From the NCBI GenBank assembly GCA_946481735.1, contig CAMLOU010000119.1:1-13212 (forward strand): a DNA stretch of 13,212 nucleotides, in the 5' to 3' direction. This document shows positions 1-6,379 of this stretch, piece by piece (positions within the stretch are counted from its first letter, which is position 1; the number at the start of each line of letters is the position of its first letter). Both the position numbers and the translations under genes were made by a program. The DNA comes from an uncultured Cellvibrio sp. (GTDB lineage Bacteria; Pseudomonadota; Gammaproteobacteria; Pseudomonadales; Cellvibrionaceae). Under the pieces are notes generated by a model. It was not told the origin of the DNA. It ran no database searches and saw only the letters and a list, made by a program, of their open reading frames with translations.

Positions 1-326
1 GGAATCCGCAGCAGCAATGCAATAATGGAGTAAGTCAGCGTTGAGCCAAGCAAATGGGCCTGAATAAGTTTTACATTGTTTTCGCGGACAATACGAATGA
101 GTTCTCGATAATAAGAGAGTGAAAAACTGCCACCAGGTTTAACAATGTAATAATGTATTCCGCGCGCCTTCAGTTGGTCTTCGACCCAGCCTGGTCCTTT
201 AATGACGGCAAAAGATCGATAACCATCAAGTGTTAAATTTTCCGTCAGGTCGAGAAAAACTGTTTCCGCACCACCCGGACCGGTGGTATCGATTGCGTGT
301 AAAATACTAGGCAAGCTGGTGTCCAT
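1..326 (-). CDS. Glycosyltransferase, GT4-like (N-terminal part only)
   Basis: This gene runs leftward off the window; 108 residues are visible and the frame is open to the edge. The start reads MDTSLPSILHAIDTTGPGG followed by AETVFLDL. That is the usual first strand and glycine-rich turn of GT-B fold glycosyltransferases (GT4 type), where a GPGGAE-like loop contacts the acceptor. A second Rossmann-like unit follows, with a strand/helix ending in LIQAHLLGSTLTYSIIALL, typical of the N-terminal GT-B domain. The nucleotide-sugar binding C-terminal domain lies outside the window, so donor and linkage cannot be judged. There is no signal peptide, so it probably acts at the cytoplasmic face in building the surface glycan. 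The ATG at 324-326 is the only reasonable start: no in-frame ATG, GTG or TTG occurs upstream before a stop. Its ribosome binding site is weak. It is divergent from the ATP-grasp gene, with 135 bp between them. Confidence 0.8.
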   Translation of the reverse strand, partial: MDTSLPSILHAIDTTGPGGAETVFLDLTENLTLDGYRSFAVIKGPGWVEDQLKARGIHYYIVKPGGSFSLSYYRELIRIVRENNVKLIQAHLLGSTLTYSIIALLLRI

Positions 327-416
327 TTGTGCGAACCTGAGGATAGAAATTGGGCTGCGACAATCTACTAAAATCAACGGGCTATTACCAGTTTAAAAGC
401 GGCATAATTCACAAGA

Positions 417-433
417 TCACGGTATCATCGTGA
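417..433. promoter_or_regulatory. Inverted repeat in the divergent intergenic region (possible operator)
   Basis: A perfect 5-bp inverted repeat, TCACG-N7-CGTGA, lies in the 135-bp gap between two divergent genes and ends about 28 bp before the ATP-grasp start. Its centre contains TATCAT, a good match to a sigma-70 -10 hexamer, but I see no convincing -35 box at the right distance. It could be a regulator site overlapping a promoter. A 5-bp half-site can also arise by chance, so this is a weak call. Confidence 0.3.
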
Positions 434-447
434 CTGACAATTTAGGG

Positions 448-453
448 TAAGGA
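448..453 (+). promoter_or_regulatory. Ribosome binding site of the ATP-grasp gene
   Basis: TAAGGA lies 8 bases before the ATG at 462. It is a good Shine-Dalgarno match at normal spacing and supports that ATG as the start. Confidence 0.65.
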
Positions 454-461
454 TTCACTGA

Positions 462-1649
462 ATGGCTTTTCATATACTGGTACTGGATGCGCATCAGCGT
501 AGCGCATTGGCAGTGACGCGCGCCCTGGGATCATTGCCCGGGGTGACAGTGACCACAGCTGATTCCGCCGTAAGCACATTGGCCGGCTCTTCAAAATTTT
601 CCAGCCGGAGTTTGCTCAGTCCCAGTGCGGAGTTGGAACCTGGAAAATATCTCGACTGGTTGGAGCAATGTCTTGCTGCACAGCGAATTGATCTGGTCAT
701 TCCGGTAACTGAAATTACCAGCCAGTTATTGCTGATGAACCAGCAACGCTTTGCGCATTTGACCTTGCCTTTTGCTGATTACCCAACCGTCATGTCATTG
801 GCGGATAAGGGAAAATTGGTGGCTTTGGCGGAACGAAACAACGTGCCATGCCCGGCTTCCAAATGGTTCGCTTCGGCAGCGGAGCTGGATGTTGATGCGC
901 AGGAGTTTCCAGTAGTTCTCAAGCCCTGTTTATCAAAAATTTACACGGGTGTTGCTTGGGTGGCCACCCGCGTGCGAGTACTCTATTCAAGGCAGGAGTT
1001 GATAGAGGAGCTGCAAGTATCGCCATACCTGCACAACACGCCCTTTATGTTGCAGGAATTCATTCCCGGTCATGGCGCAGGTATATTCTGCCTCTATGAT
1101 CGGGGCAAGCCCAAGGTATTTTTTGCCCATCGGCGGTTGCGTGAAAAGCCCCCGCAAGGTGGAGTCAGTGTGCTGAGTGAAAGTGTGCCAGTAGACCCTG
1201 TGCTAAAAGCCTATGCGGAGAAATTGCTGAGCGCTGTTCAATGGCACGGTGTGGCAATGGTGGAATTTCGTATAGCTCCGGATGGCAGAGCATACCTGAT
1301 GGAGGTCAATACCCGCTTCTGGGGTTCGTTACAATTGGCAGTAGATGCCGGTGTGAATTTCCCCCGGTTACTCTGGGCAGCTGAGCAAGCTCGAGCTGGT
1401 CATCCAGAAGCTGTAATGCAAATCGACAGTTACCGTATCGGCCAACGGTTGCGTTGGTTGTTAGGCGATCTGGACAGCTTGTATATATATCTCAAGGGAA
1501 ATTACTCCCGGGCACAAAAACTGCGAAGAATTATTCAGTTTCTGACACCACATCCCGGCTGCACGCGACATGAAGTGAACCGGTGGGCGGACCTGGGGCC
1601 TGCGCGACATGAATTGACGTTATATATTAAACAATTGATGGGGCGTTGA
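462..1649 (+). CDS. ATP-grasp domain carboxylate-amine ligase-like protein
   Basis: This 395-residue protein has the three-part ATP-grasp layout. The N-terminal pre-ATP-grasp Rossmann-like domain (about 1-110) starts with HILVLDAHQRSALAVTRAL. The ATP-binding part has VVLKP with K154 as the likely nucleotide-contacting lysine, and QEFIPG at 198-203 for adenine and hinge contacts. The metal-binding strand MEVNTRFWGS at 280-289 has E281 and N283 as Mg ligands. The family joins a carboxylate to an amine (or thiol) through an acyl-phosphate. The substrate cannot be read from sequence. ATP-grasp proteins of this kind recur in exopolysaccharide loci beside deacetylases. There is no signal peptide, so it is cytosolic. 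It is the first gene of a rightward run; the next gene starts 1 bp after its stop, which indicates translational coupling. The C-terminal ~75 residues are basic and of unknown role. Confidence 0.82.
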   Translation: MAFHILVLDAHQRSALAVTRALGSLPGVTVTTADSAVSTLAGSSKFSSRSLLSPSAELEPGKYLDWLEQCLAAQRIDLVIPVTEITSQLLLMNQQRFAHLTLPFADYPTVMSLADKGKLVALAERNNVPCPASKWFASAAELDVDAQEFPVVLKPCLSKIYTGVAWVATRVRVLYSRQELIEELQVSPYLHNTPFMLQEFIPGHGAGIFCLYDRGKPKVFFAHRRLREKPPQGGVSVLSESVPVDPVLKAYAEKLLSAVQWHGVAMVEFRIAPDGRAYLMEVNTRFWGSLQLAVDAGVNFPRLLWAAEQARAGHPEAVMQIDSYRIGQRLRWLLGDLDSLYIYLKGNYSRAQKLRRIIQFLTPHPGCTRHEVNRWADLGPARHELTLYIKQLMGR

Positions 1650-1650
1650 G

Positions 1651-2664
1651 ATGAGGGATGGCGTAAAGCAGATTATCAAACCGATTCTGGTTTCGTTAGC
1701 CAGTAACCTGGGGCCGCATACGCGCACGGGTAAGCATCCCCGGTTGTGGTTGCTGATGTACCACCGTGTTTTGCCGGCCCATGATGTGCGTTACGGCCAC
1801 GAAGAGCCCGGTATGTTGATTCGGCCGGAGACACTTGAGATGCATATCCAGGAGGTAAAGCGGCAATTTGATCTTATGTCTCTTAAAGAATGGATTGACC
1901 TGCATCGAGCGGGTGTGGCTGTTCCAGACAGGACTTGCGCCATCACATTTGATGATGGCTGGCTTGATAATTATCAATATGCTTTCCCTGTATTACAAGC
2001 ATACTCTACACCGGCAACGTTATTTGCAGTCGTGGAAAAAATAGGGACAGATTTTCAATTCTGGCCAAATGTCCTGGCCAATTTATTGCTTCACGGAGCT
2101 AAACAAGAACTGGAGCGGCACCCTATATTTCAGCCATATGTCAATAGATTGACGGGGAAGATTACTGTAGATCAGGTGGCTGGTGTCATTAAACAGTTAA
2201 AAGTACACACGGATGCAGATATTTTTGATGCGTTGGAGCAAATTAATTGGCGAGCATTGTGTGCCAGTTATGCAGGAGGCACGACGCCGGCGTTGATGAA
2301 TTGGGATCAGTTGTGCGAGATGAAACAGTCTGGACTGATAGATATTGGTTCACACACCTGCACACATCGCCGCCTGACTAATGCCTTATCTCTGGCAGAG
2401 CTGGAATATGAGATTGTCCACAGCAAAACATTACTGGAACAACGGTTGCAATCGACGGTAGATTTATTCTGTTTTCCCAACGGCGATTATAACGATCTTG
2501 CGTTATCATTGGTAAAGCAGCACTATCGAGCCTCTGTGACGACACAACGTGGAATCAATAAAGATAACAAACTGAATCTTCACGAATTAACTCGCATTGG
2601 CTTGCACGATGAAGTGAGTTGCAGTCGAAGACTGTTTCGTGCGCGGCTTTCCGGCTGGGTTTGA
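1651..2664 (+). CDS. Polysaccharide deacetylase (NodB/CE4 type), first copy
   Basis: This 337-residue protein has CE4 catalytic motifs. Motif 1 is TFDDG at 99-103 (D101 catalytic base, D102 metal ligand). Motif 2 is SHTCTH at 234-239 (H235 and H239 metal ligands). A FCFPNG segment at 273-278 sits where the family's third motif falls. The family removes N- or O-acetyl groups from glycans with a divalent metal. Motifs 1 and 2 are about 134 residues apart, against roughly 50 in compact NodB proteins, so an insert of about 80 residues (FWPNVLANLLL onward) sits between them. No signal peptide or membrane segment is evident, pointing to action on a cytosolic, probably lipid-linked, precursor. The gene starts 1 bp after the ATP-grasp stop without a strong ribosome binding site, consistent with coupled translation. 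Family is clear; substrate is unknown. Confidence 0.87.
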   Translation: MRDGVKQIIKPILVSLASNLGPHTRTGKHPRLWLLMYHRVLPAHDVRYGHEEPGMLIRPETLEMHIQEVKRQFDLMSLKEWIDLHRAGVAVPDRTCAITFDDGWLDNYQYAFPVLQAYSTPATLFAVVEKIGTDFQFWPNVLANLLLHGAKQELERHPIFQPYVNRLTGKITVDQVAGVIKQLKVHTDADIFDALEQINWRALCASYAGGTTPALMNWDQLCEMKQSGLIDIGSHTCTHRRLTNALSLAELEYEIVHSKTLLEQRLQSTVDLFCFPNGDYNDLALSLVKQHYRASVTTQRGINKDNKLNLHELTRIGLHDEVSCSRRLFRARLSGWV

Positions 2665-2732
2665 TTACATCACGAAACATGGGTATAGATCCTTGAGCGT
2701 AGCAGTTGTTTAGCCTCAGGGCTGCAAAAGAC

Positions 2733-2737
2733 AGGAG
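2733..2737 (+). promoter_or_regulatory. Ribosome binding site that decides the start of the second deacetylase
   Basis: AGGAG lies 4 bases before the ATG at 2742. The frame could be extended upstream to a TTG at 2706, but that codon has no comparable Shine-Dalgarno sequence. ATG 2742 is therefore preferred. Confidence 0.65.
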
Positions 2738-2741
2738 TGCG

Positions 2742-3746
2742 ATGAACCATTTATTGTTGCAGGCGATGACGAATAAATATGTTGATCGTTGGATGACGAA
2801 GCTACTGGGCCCGTTTGTAACGATCTATACCTTGCATCGCCCTAATCCTGCCAACCATTCCTTTCATGGTATTGACGAGGGATTACTGGATCAAAGTCTG
2901 CGGTTTGCGGTTGAGCGCGGCTATCGATTCGCATCCATTGACGAGTTGGTTGAAGCGGCGGTGAGGCAGCAGGAACTGACTCATCCCACGTTATGCTTTA
3001 CCCTGGATGACGGTTATGCGGATCAGATTACTCGTCTGGTCCCCGTACTGCTCAGACACCAGGCAAAGCCAACCCTTTTTACCATTACCGATTTTGTTGA
3101 CCGGGTAGATTGGCCATGGGATGCGAAAGTATCTTATGTTATCTGGAATACGCACCTCACCCGCTTTACATTGGAAACTGCCGGAGGACAACTTGAACTG
3201 AATTGTTCCACCACGGGGCATAAAGTGAATGCGCGCAGGGCCTTATCCCGTCATGCTAAAACCCTAAACAAAAAAGCCCTGCACGAATTTCTGCAACGGC
3301 TGCAAGAGATATGTAGAGTCAATGTTCCGGAGGAAGCACCCGAAGAATACGCCCCGGCAACATGGGAAGCGTTGCGCACCTATGAAAGTCGGGGCTTGCG
3401 CGTGGGGGCTCATTCTCGTTCACACCTTGTGTTGAGTGCATTAAGTGATGAGGAAATTTTGCAGGAATTGACCTACTCCAAACAGCGGATCGACAGCGAG
3501 CTCAATAATCCATCGCGTGTGTTCTGTTATCCTTCTGGTACCGCGCGGGATTTTTCGGCTACACACCCGCGTTTGGTCGAACAGGTAGGTTTCTCATCAG
3601 CCATTACAACAATATCCAAGCCTACCAATCTGCAGGCGATACGTAATAATCTGTATCAAATTGATCGTATTGGTTTTCCTGAAACCTTTGATAAATTCGT
3701 ACGCTATTCATCCTGGATAGAAGTGCTCAGAAACAAGCTCTCCTGA
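2742..3746 (+). CDS. Polysaccharide deacetylase (NodB/CE4 type), second copy
   Basis: From the preferred ATG this is a 334-residue protein. Motif 1 is TLDDG at 87-91, where leucine replaces the usual phenylalanine but both aspartates are kept. Motif 2 is HSRSH at 224-228. FCYPSG lies at 261-266. As in the preceding gene, motifs 1 and 2 are about 136 residues apart, so the same kind of insert is present. The two proteins are clearly divergent (few identical stretches), so this is not a recent duplication. They may act on different sugars or positions. There is no signal peptide. The gene follows the first deacetylase by 77 bp and precedes the FemAB gene by 78 bp, and is probably in the same transcript. 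An upstream TTG at 2706 would add 12 residues but lacks a ribosome binding site. Confidence 0.85.
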   Translation: MNHLLLQAMTNKYVDRWMTKLLGPFVTIYTLHRPNPANHSFHGIDEGLLDQSLRFAVERGYRFASIDELVEAAVRQQELTHPTLCFTLDDGYADQITRLVPVLLRHQAKPTLFTITDFVDRVDWPWDAKVSYVIWNTHLTRFTLETAGGQLELNCSTTGHKVNARRALSRHAKTLNKKALHEFLQRLQEICRVNVPEEAPEEYAPATWEALRTYESRGLRVGAHSRSHLVLSALSDEEILQELTYSKQRIDSELNNPSRVFCYPSGTARDFSATHPRLVEQVGFSSAITTISKPTNLQAIRNNLYQIDRIGFPETFDKFVRYSSWIEVLRNKLS

Positions 3747-3824
3747 GATTTCTATTATCACAATAAATCGTCTCAAAAATCAGCTGACTAGATTCATGCC
3801 AGGCGTATTAGTTAAGGTAGGACA

Positions 3825-5219
3825 ATGGACATAAAAAAATTTCTGGCTTCGCCGGAATCGAGTATGGCTTCGCTTGGTATTTCAGTTGATGGTAGCAAGG
3901 GGCGCGAGCTATTGGAGCAGGTCGACCAACTGACGCAACTTAGATCCCGACTGAAAGAGGCAAAAAAAAATAAGTCCGAAGTAGCACGTCAGTTTAAAGC
4001 ACCGGAACAAGCCGCAGATGAGCGGGAGTCATTAATCCTTGCTATGCAAGTGGTCTCGGCCGAGATAAAAGGTATTGAAGAAGAGCTTAAAACAATCGAA
4101 AAACGCATGGCCGATGCGCTTAATGCAAACCAACAACAGGACACACCACTACCACCTTTTGTTATAGCCCCGGAGCAACATTACAATGGGGGCTACACGG
4201 TACGAGAGCTAAGGGCCTCGGAGCGTCACATGTGGGAAGAGTTTTTGTTGACGGCTCATATATCAGCATATCATCATCCCGTCTGGGCGGAGCTGATCAG
4301 ACGGTCGTTTGGCCATCCAACGCGAATATGGGTTGCTATAAATGATGAAGGAAAGCTTATCGGCGGTGTACCGTTAACATTTTTCTCCAGTAGGTTGTTT
4401 GGGAAGTTTGCCGTATCCATACCCTACTTTAATTACGGTGGTGTAATCTCAAACTGGTTTAATGTGGCGAGAGATATCGTTGGGCACCTGAAGACAATTT
4501 GTAAACATGAAAGTCTTTCCCATATAGAAATCCGCAGTATGCAGCCGAACCTGGGTGAGCACTTCTCCAGCAAAAAGGTATCGATGGTCTTGAGTTTGCC
4601 TGATAGTGAGGCTTCTCTTGATGAGCAACTAGGTGCAAAAGTTCGTGCACAGTATAAAAAATCAGAGGAATACCAGCCGAAAATTGTGTTTGGCAAAATG
4701 GAATTGTTGGACGACTTCTATCGCGTCTTTGCCCACAACATGCGTGATCTTGGCACGCCTGTTTATGGAAAGAAATGGTTTGCCAATATCCTTTCCGAAT
4801 CGAAAATAAATGCTGTCGTTGCCGTTGCGTATGTTAACCAAAAACCAGTGGCAACCGGCTTTCTGATTGGTCACGAAGGAATGCTCGAGATCCCTTGGGC
4901 ATCGACTATCAGGCAGGCTAATGCGATGAATGTCAATATGTGGATGTATAGACAAATTTTGGGTTACGCAGTGAATGAAGGTTACCAATTTTTTGACTTT
5001 GGCCGATCTACCCGTGATGCAGGTACCTTTAAATTCAAAAAACAATGGGGAGCCGTGCCTCATACGCACTATTGGTATTATCTCTTTCCGGAGGGCGGCG
5101 CTGTTCCGGAGTTAAATCCGGATAACCCGAAGTATAAGCTTATGATTAACCTTTGGAAAAAAATGCCAGTGTGGTTGAGCAAATTAATTGGTCCGCCAAT
5201 TGTTGCTAATCTCCCCTGA
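3825..5219 (+). CDS. FemAB-family XrtA/PEP-CTERM-associated protein with a SerRS-like N-terminal arm
   Basis: This 464-residue protein has two parts. Residues about 118-460 are a FemAB/GNAT-fold transferase of the kind linked to XrtA systems. A GNAT-like first half (HHPVWAELIRRSFGHPTRIW, 150-169) is followed by AQYKKSEEYQPKI (275-287) and the family signature FFDFGRSTRDAGTFKFKKQWG (389-409, read in two pieces: FFDFGRSTRD and AGTFKFKKQWG). FemAB enzymes transfer an amino acid from aminoacyl-tRNA to an amine, or are acyltransferases of related fold. Residues 1-102 are an additional helical hairpin: MDIKKFLASPES, then a long charged helix (29-57, with LRSRLKEAKKNKSEVARQF), a short polar turn, and a return helix (68-100). 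In order and spacing this resembles the tRNA-binding arm of seryl-tRNA synthetase. No signal peptide. TAAGGTAGGA just upstream is a good ribosome binding site. Last gene of the rightward run. The exact substrate is unknown. Confidence 0.83.
   Translation: MDIKKFLASPESSMASLGISVDGSKGRELLEQVDQLTQLRSRLKEAKKNKSEVARQFKAPEQAADERESLILAMQVVSAEIKGIEEELKTIEKRMADALNANQQQDTPLPPFVIAPEQHYNGGYTVRELRASERHMWEEFLLTAHISAYHHPVWAELIRRSFGHPTRIWVAINDEGKLIGGVPLTFFSSRLFGKFAVSIPYFNYGGVISNWFNVARDIVGHLKTICKHESLSHIEIRSMQPNLGEHFSSKKVSMVLSLPDSEASLDEQLGAKVRAQYKKSEEYQPKIVFGKMELLDDFYRVFAHNMRDLGTPVYGKKWFANILSESKINAVVAVAYVNQKPVATGFLIGHEGMLEIPWASTIRQANAMNVNMWMYRQILGYAVNEGYQFFDFGRSTRDAGTFKFKKQWGAVPHTHYWYYLFPEGGAVPELNPDNPKYKLMINLWKKMPVWLSKLIGPPIVANLP
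3962..3970 (+). repeat. A9 homopolymer inside the FemAB coding region
   Basis: Nine consecutive A bases encode Ala-Lys-Lys-Asn at residues 46-49 of the FemAB-family protein, inside the putative tRNA-binding arm. Gain of one A gives an immediate TAA, and loss of one A leads to TAG within a few codons. The run could be a site of replication or transcriptional slippage. It may equally be an ordinary lysine-rich coiled-coil stretch. Confidence 0.6.
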
Positions 5220-5224
5220 CTTTA

Positions 5225-6277
5225 TCAGCGTTTTTTGATGAGTGACTGGAATCGGTAGATCTGTTTTAACCAGTTACTTCTTATCAATAACAACGTTGCA
5301 AATTCATCATGACGGTTGACTAACTTCTTTTTGTAGTCACTTTTCTTCCCTTTGCCGGCCATAAAGTCATAGTATTGAATGGCCGGGTTATTAAATGCTG
5401 CTTCAATTTGATAGCCGAAATGTAAGGTTCCCAAGGAGATAGACCGGCAGAATTTTTCCAGATAACCACTTTGAAAATTGTACTGCCTTCCCTGATAGCG
5501 GATGTCGAACGCAACAGAAACGGGTGTTCCAGAAACGCTCATAACCGAGAAATCAATCTCATGTCCTTCCCGGGTTAAATGATCCAGAAACAGATTAATA
5601 AAGTCGAGATTTCTACCCCGGTAACAGGCTTTACCCCAACGAAGTTGGTGAAAATCATTTAATAATTGAAAAAAAGCAGCACGGTCTGGCCAGATGTTCT
5701 CAACGGTTACCGAACCTTGTCGCTTAAGGTTTTGTCGACGATTGTACAGTCGTAAGCGTGTGTTTTTCCCCAGTTCACGCAAGTAACCTGCGAAATCCTG
5801 TTGGCGCAAGTCAATCGCATAGGTTGGTTCAATTTTGCTATGAATAACATCTAATTTTCGGACCCTGGCTGCCTGTAAAAGCAAATGATAAGTAGGAGAT
5901 GAACGTAATAAATCGGCGATGTAAAACTGATCCCATGGATGTTGTAATGCAGTATCCAGATGATGGGTAATGGTATCCGATAAATGTTTATCTTCGTTCC
6001 CAAAAAAGAAGTACTCACTGCGAATGCTGGGTATTTCTCTGGTAGAAAGCCCGGCAGGATAAGCAGTGATCACGGGCAATATTTTCCCTTTATAAGAACG
6101 TGTGCAGGCAATCATTTGATCAAGCGCTGCAGTTGAAAGTGGAGTTGCACTATCTTCGGATAATCGTATGGCGGGATGTTTACCCCACGTCTCATACCAC
6201 GCCATCAACCAGGCCGATGAACGAAACAGGCCTGGTTGATGAGTACAAGGAAAAAAATCGGAGGGATCTCGCTTCAT
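5225..6277 (-). CDS. GNAT/FemAB-like acyltransferase (CelD/BcsL, Acetyltransf_6 type)
   Basis: This 350-residue protein is a distant relative of the FemAB gene that it faces tail to tail. It begins with FRSSAWLMAWYETWG (18-32), the usual opening of CelD/BcsL-like proteins. It has the basic stretch KNTRLRLYNRRQNLKRQG (171-188), typical of the middle of the family. The C-terminal GNAT core has PVSVAFDIRYQGRQYNFQSG (252-271) followed by YYDFMAGKGKKSDYKKKL (302-319), equivalent to the FDF(x)RG/K(x)RW end motif. Members are thought to transfer acyl or aminoacyl groups to surface polysaccharide; the substrate here is unknown. It has no SerRS-like arm and no signal peptide. It lies downstream of prsT on the same strand with a 102-bp gap that may contain its own promoter. 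Ribosome binding site is weak, so the start is less certain than the family. Confidence 0.75.
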   Translation of the reverse strand: MKRDPSDFFPCTHQPGLFRSSAWLMAWYETWGKHPAIRLSEDSATPLSTAALDQMIACTRSYKGKILPVITAYPAGLSTREIPSIRSEYFFFGNEDKHLSDTITHHLDTALQHPWDQFYIADLLRSSPTYHLLLQAARVRKLDVIHSKIEPTYAIDLRQQDFAGYLRELGKNTRLRLYNRRQNLKRQGSVTVENIWPDRAAFFQLLNDFHQLRWGKACYRGRNLDFINLFLDHLTREGHEIDFSVMSVSGTPVSVAFDIRYQGRQYNFQSGYLEKFCRSISLGTLHFGYQIEAAFNNPAIQYYDFMAGKGKKSDYKKKLVNRHDEFATLLLIRSNWLKQIYRFQSLIKKR

Positions 6278-6324
6278 AGGGATGTCTGCCGGTTATCGCT
6301 CAGTTGCCATCGCCTCGCTACATA

Positions 6325-6353
6325 ATTGTAAGAGCAATAACATCCTGCTTCAG
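6325..6353 (-). promoter_or_regulatory. Possible sigma-70 promoter for the GNAT gene
   Basis: On the minus strand CTGAAG (a poor -35, 3 of 6) is followed after 17 bp by TACAAT (a good -10, 5 of 6), about 50 bp before the GNAT start. It would allow expression separate from prsT. Chance matches of this quality are common. Confidence 0.3.
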
Positions 6354-6379
6354 TTTATCCATTGAGCGGTGAAAAGAAT

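Noticed and set aside
2706..2741. TTG start giving 12 extra residues on the second deacetylase
   Set aside because: No Shine-Dalgarno sequence precedes it, while AGGAG stands properly before ATG 2742.
3747..3780. AT-rich imperfect hairpin after the second deacetylase (GATTT..ATT / AAT..AAATC)
   Set aside because: The stem is short, bulged and nearly all A/T, and no T-run follows; it is unlikely to terminate transcription inside the operon.
6318..6362. 14-codon reading frame on the minus strand between prsT and the GNAT gene
   Set aside because: It is too short, lacks a clear ribosome binding site and has no recognisable sequence; expected by chance.
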